From the NCBI GenBank assembly GCA_003674045.1, contig PENC01000018.1, positions 62,001 through 126,000 of the forward strand: a stretch of DNA of 64,000 nucleotides, given 5' to 3'. Positions within the stretch are counted from its first letter, which is position 1; each line of letters opens with the position of its first letter. A program made the position numbers and the translations under genes. The notes beneath the pieces are model-generated. The model saw only the letters and a program-made list of their open reading frames with translations. It had not been told where the DNA came from and ran no database searches. Origin of the DNA: Streptomyces griseocarneus (GTDB lineage: Bacteria; Actinomycetota; Actinomycetes; Streptomycetales; Streptomycetaceae). This document shows positions 60,188-64,000 of the stretch, one piece after another.

Positions 60188-61204
60188 ATGAGCAACAAGC
60201 TTCCCGTCATCGACCTCTCCGCCGCCTCCGGCAGCGACGCCGACCGCGCCGCCTTCCGCGAGACGCTGCACAGCGCCGCCCGTGACGTGGGCTTCTTCCA
60301 CCTTGTCGGCCATGGGATCACCGAGTCCGAGACCGCCGAGCTGACGCGCACGATGCGCGCCTTCTTCGCGCTCCCCGAGGAGGAGCGGCTGTCGATCAGC
60401 AACCTCAACTCGCCCCACTTCCGCGGCTACACGCGGACCGGGGACGAGCGCACCGGCGGCAGCCAGGACTGGCGGGACCAGCTCGACATAGGTGCCGAGC
60501 GCGCGGCCCGGATACCCACGGGCGACGAGCCCGGCTACTGGTGGCTGGAGGGCCCCAACCAGTGGCCCGCCGCCCTGCCCGAGCTGCGGACCGCCGCCCT
60601 GCACTGGATCGACCGGCTGAGCACGGTCGCCGAGCGCCTGCTGCACGAGCTGCTGGCCTCGATCGGCGCCCCGCCCACGTTCTACGACGAGGCCTTCGCC
60701 GACCACCCGCACCTGCACCTGAAGCTCGTCCGCTACCCCGGCAGCGCACCCGACGGCGCCGGGCAGGGCGTCGGCGCGCACAAGGACTACGGCTTCCTGA
60801 CCCTGCTGCTGACGGACGAGGTCGGCGGGCTCGAAGTGGAGGGCGCGGACGGCGTGTTCCGCGAAGTGCCGCCCATGCCGGGGGCGTTCGTGATCAACCT
60901 GGGCGAGCTGCTGGAGGTGGCGACCAACGGCTACCTCAAGGCCACCAACCACCGCGTGGTGAGCCCGCCCGGAAACCGGGAGCGGTTCTCCGTGCCGTTC
61001 TTCTACAACCCGCGGCTGGACGCGCGGATCGAGCCCGTGCCGTTCGCGTACGCGGACCGGGCTCCCGGGGTGACGCAGGACGCGACGAATCCGCTCTTCG
61101 CGGAGTACGGGCGCAATGAGATCAAGGGGTGGCTGCGGGCGCATCCGGAGGTGGCGCGGCGCTTCCACGCCGGCCTCCTGGCGGAGGGCTCGCCGGTCGC
61201 CTGA
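60188..61204 (+). CDS. Isopenicillin-N-synthase-family Fe(II)/2OG-type oxygenase
   Basis: 338 residues, ATG 60188. N-terminal DIOX_N region (LPVIDLSAASGSD ... GFFHLVGHGI). Fe ligands His198 and Asp200 (AHKDYG) and His255 (ATNHRV), with Arg266-x-Ser268 (RERFSVP) for 2-oxoglutarate or substrate. All catalytic residues are present. The family covers flavonoid, plant-hormone and beta-lactam oxygenases; no beta-lactam genes adjoin, so true IPNS activity is unlikely. The upstream Cys-Arg-Arg leader suggests control by cysteine or sulfur supply. Confidence 0.9.
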   Translation: MSNKLPVIDLSAASGSDADRAAFRETLHSAARDVGFFHLVGHGITESETAELTRTMRAFFALPEEERLSISNLNSPHFRGYTRTGDERTGGSQDWRDQLDIGAERAARIPTGDEPGYWWLEGPNQWPAALPELRTAALHWIDRLSTVAERLLHELLASIGAPPTFYDEAFADHPHLHLKLVRYPGSAPDGAGQGVGAHKDYGFLTLLLTDEVGGLEVEGADGVFREVPPMPGAFVINLGELLEVATNGYLKATNHRVVSPPGNRERFSVPFFYNPRLDARIEPVPFAYADRAPGVTQDATNPLFAEYGRNEIKGWLRAHPEVARRFHAGLLAEGSPVA

Positions 61205-61234
61205 CCTCCGCCGCTCTGCGGGCGCGCCCACCGG

Positions 61235-61345
61235 AGTGCGTCTCACGCTCCGCGCGCGGCTGCGGGTCCGGTGGGGGCTTGTCGCGCCCACGCGGCGGAG
61301 CCGCATATCGAAACAGCCCCGCGCCCCTCAAGCCCGGGGCTTCGC
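61235..61345 (-). repeat. Intergenic repeat copy D (inverted relative to A)
   Basis: On the minus strand GGGCGCGGGGCTGTTTCG, then ATATGCGGCTCCGCCGCGTG and on to GGACCCGCAGCCGCGC at 61255-61332, nearly identical over about 75 bp to copy A at 42.8 kb. Sits between the convergent oxygenase and DUF397 genes. Confidence 0.8.
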
Positions 61346-61391
61346 CCCGGTTGTACCCATCACGCGGGGTCCGGGGCGCGGCCCCGGTGGG

Positions 61392-61637
61392 TCATCCCGG
61401 TGTCGCGGGGAATTCGAAGCGGCGCGCGTTGCGGACGAAGGTTCGCCATTCCATGGGGGCGAAAACCAGGGCGGGTCCGGCAGGGGCCCGCCCGTGCCGC
61501 ATGGCGATGAAGCCCTCGACGAAGGCGATCTGGACATCGCCGATGCCGCGGCTGCCCGGCTGCCATGCGGCGTTCGCGAGGTCGAGGGCCGGCCTGACGC
61601 CGCCGTCGGCCGGTCGTTCCGTCATGCTCTTCGCCAC
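61392..61637 (-). CDS. DUF397 domain protein
   Basis: 81 residues; GTG 61637 is seven bases after GGAGGAG (ATG 61625 is less likely). DUF397 core: NAAWQPGSRG, then IAFVEGFIAMRHG and LVFAPMEWRTFVRNARRFEF. These small proteins usually pair with an XRE/Scr1-type HTH gene; none is adjacent here, the nearest such regulator being at 23.2 kb. Orphan member. Confidence 0.88.
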   Translation of the reverse strand: MAKSMTERPADGGVRPALDLANAAWQPGSRGIGDVQIAFVEGFIAMRHGRAPAGPALVFAPMEWRTFVRNARRFEFPATPG

Positions 61638-61715
61638 GTCCGTACTCCTCCCGGTCGTCGTCGCGGGGCCCACCCTAGCGAGCGCGGCGGGCGCCGGACA
61701 GGCCGCCGCCCGTCC

Positions 61716-62878
<1,163 letters not shown>

Positions 62879-62882
<4 letters not shown>

Positions 62883-63934
62883 GGACCCTCTCCTTCGAGT
62901 ACGCCGACGAGGTTCTGCTGGAGGCAGGGACCCGAGGTGGCGTGGGCGAGCGCGCGCCGCGACTCGCCGCGGTGGATACGGGCGGCGGCCTCGCCGAAGC
63001 GGACGAGTCCCGCGACCATGACCGGGTTGGCCGCCAGCGCGCCGCCGGACGGGTTGACCGTCACCTCCGGCCCGAGGCGCAGGGCCCTGCGCAGGATCAC
63101 CTCCTGCGCGGTGAAGGGGGCGTGGATCTCGGCGGTGTCCACGGGCGCGTCGAACGCCCCGGCGTGCTCGGCGGCCAGCCGGGCGGAGGACGCTTCGGTG
63201 AGGTCGCGCAGCCCGAGGCCCTGGGGGTCGATGCGGTGGTCCAAGCCGCGGATCCAGGCGGGCCGTTCGCACATCCGGCGGGCGGTGTCGCCCGCCGCGA
63301 GGACGACGGCGGCGGCGCCGTCGCTGACGGGCGGGCAGTCGCCGGTGCGCAGCGGCCCCGCGCGGCGGGGACCCATCGGCACCCGCCCGCGCAGCTGTGC
63401 GTACGGGTTGTCGCGGGCGGCGGCACGGTTGCGGGCCGCGACGGCGGCGAGTTCCGTCTCGTCGGTGGCGCCCGCGTCGATGAGGGCCTGCGCCTGGAGC
63501 GCGGCCAGGTCGGCGGGGCCCGGCCACAGCGGGGCGGTGCAGTAGGGGTCGAGCTGCCGGGTGAGGACGGCGTCGAGGTCGCCCGCGGAGGACTTGCCGC
63601 AGGCGTAGACGAGTGCGGTGTCCGTGGCACCGGTGAGGAGTTCGACCCATGCCTCGTACAGGGCCCACGCGCCGTCCATCTCCACATGGGACTCCGCGAT
63701 CGGCGGCCAGGCGCCGACCCCGTCGAGGGCGAGGGTGAACGAGAAGGGGCGGCCCGCGAGGTAGTCGCTCGACCCGGAACAGGTGAACCCCGCTTCCCCG
63801 GGCGCCAGTCCGGTCCGGTCGAGGACCTCGCGCAGGACGGGCAGCAGCATCTCGGTCTCGGAGACGTTCTCGGAGGTGCGCCGGTGGACGGTCTGCGCGA
63901 AGCCGACGATCGCCACGTCGCGGGGGCAGCGCAT
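62879..63934 (-). CDS. Thiolase-like lipid-transfer protein 2
   Basis: 351 residues, ATG 63934, coupled by overlap to genes on both sides. Thiolase N-domain VAIVGFAQTVHRRTSEN and VLREVLDRTGLAPGEAGF. The nucleophile segment reads VEMDGAWALYEAWVELL, again without Cys, and the late motif NPSGGALAANPVMVAGL lacks the usual His. A final ATSGPCLQQN keeps one Cys. It forms a heteromer-like pair with the downstream gene, as in steroid-catabolic Ltp sets. Substrate unknown. Confidence 0.85.
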
Positions 63935-64000
63935 CAGAGCAGCTCCTTGTACGTGTCGTAGGCAGCGTCGGGCTCGCCGGTCGGCCGGTAGTGGTCAGGG
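63934..64000 (-). CDS. 3' end of upstream gene (partial)
   Basis: Only the last 21 codons are visible, ending DHYRPTGEPDAAYDTYKELL with TGA at 63936-63934, which overlaps the next ATG (TGATG). Translationally coupled to the thiolase-like pair. Too short to name; a DUF35 OB-fold partner would fit the context, but that is a guess. Confidence 0.5.
   Translation of the reverse strand, partial: PDHYRPTGEPDAAYDTYKELL

Noticed and set aside
60188..61204. True isopenicillin N synthase and a beta-lactam cluster
   Set aside because: Family match only; no ACV synthetase or other beta-lactam genes in the flanks.

Overview
The window is high-GC DNA from a Streptomyces or a very close relative. The evidence is the GC-rich third codon positions, frequent GTG and TTG starts with GGAGG-type ribosome sites, rare TTA codons, and typical streptomycete genes: an AfsR/SARP-type regulator, TerD, a rodlin, an NsdA/NsdB-type regulator, a streptogrisin-like protease, a DUF397 protein and an MmyB-type regulator. 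No rRNA, tRNA, CRISPR array or phage module was seen.

Layout. 1-2.9 kb: a truncated ALF-repeat protein, an IS5-type transposase that needs a -1 frameshift, a SUKH-type immunity-like protein and a small beta-rich protein. 2.9-12.8 kb: DUF4291, a CtaG-type oxidase assembly protein, a Tat-exported glycoside-hydrolase-like protein, a large SARP-NB-ARC-TPR regulator divergent from a 62-residue protein, a streptogrisin-type protease, an NlpC/P60 hydrolase behind a ydaO (cyclic di-AMP) riboswitch, and a YbdK-type ligase. 12.9-19.9 kb: a cation exchanger, a thermolysin-like protein whose HEXXH motif reads HTLTY, a TerD protein with a C-terminal extension, and a PadR/membrane-protein pair. 20-30 kb: assorted enzymes and regulators separated by decayed DNA. 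29.9-31.2 kb: a NodB-type deacetylase and a YchJ protein.

The most interesting region is 31.2-40.9 kb, eight minus-strand genes with many 4-nt overlaps. In transcription order they are an exported Agd3-like (CE18-type) deacetylase, a PelF-type glycosyltransferase, a polytopic membrane protein, a LegB-type dehydratase, a sugar-nucleotidyltransferase, an NAD-dependent epimerase/dehydratase, a spherulin-4 (Sph3/GH135-like) protein and a GH114 (Ega3-like) lipoprotein. Three of these correspond to the modifying enzymes of fungal galactosaminogalactan and the GT to bacterial Pel, so the locus looks like a bacterial alpha-1,4-galactosaminan-type exopolysaccharide system.

41.7-57.7 kb holds housekeeping-like and small genes: an epimerase, an esterase, a PhzF-like protein, a Mut7-C protein, HEAT repeats, a PAS-PP2C protein, the NsdA/NsdB-type regulator divergent from an aminoglycoside-phosphotransferase-like gene, and a large exported amidase. 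57.9-64 kb: a TetR/DUF1453 divergent pair, a lone rodlin, an isopenicillin-N-synthase-like oxygenase behind a short Cys-Arg-Arg leader peptide, an orphan DUF397 protein and two overlapping thiolase-like (lipid-transfer) genes running off the right edge. Four genes carry a TTA codon and so may depend on bldA. A family of about 75-bp intergenic repeats lies at several gene ends.
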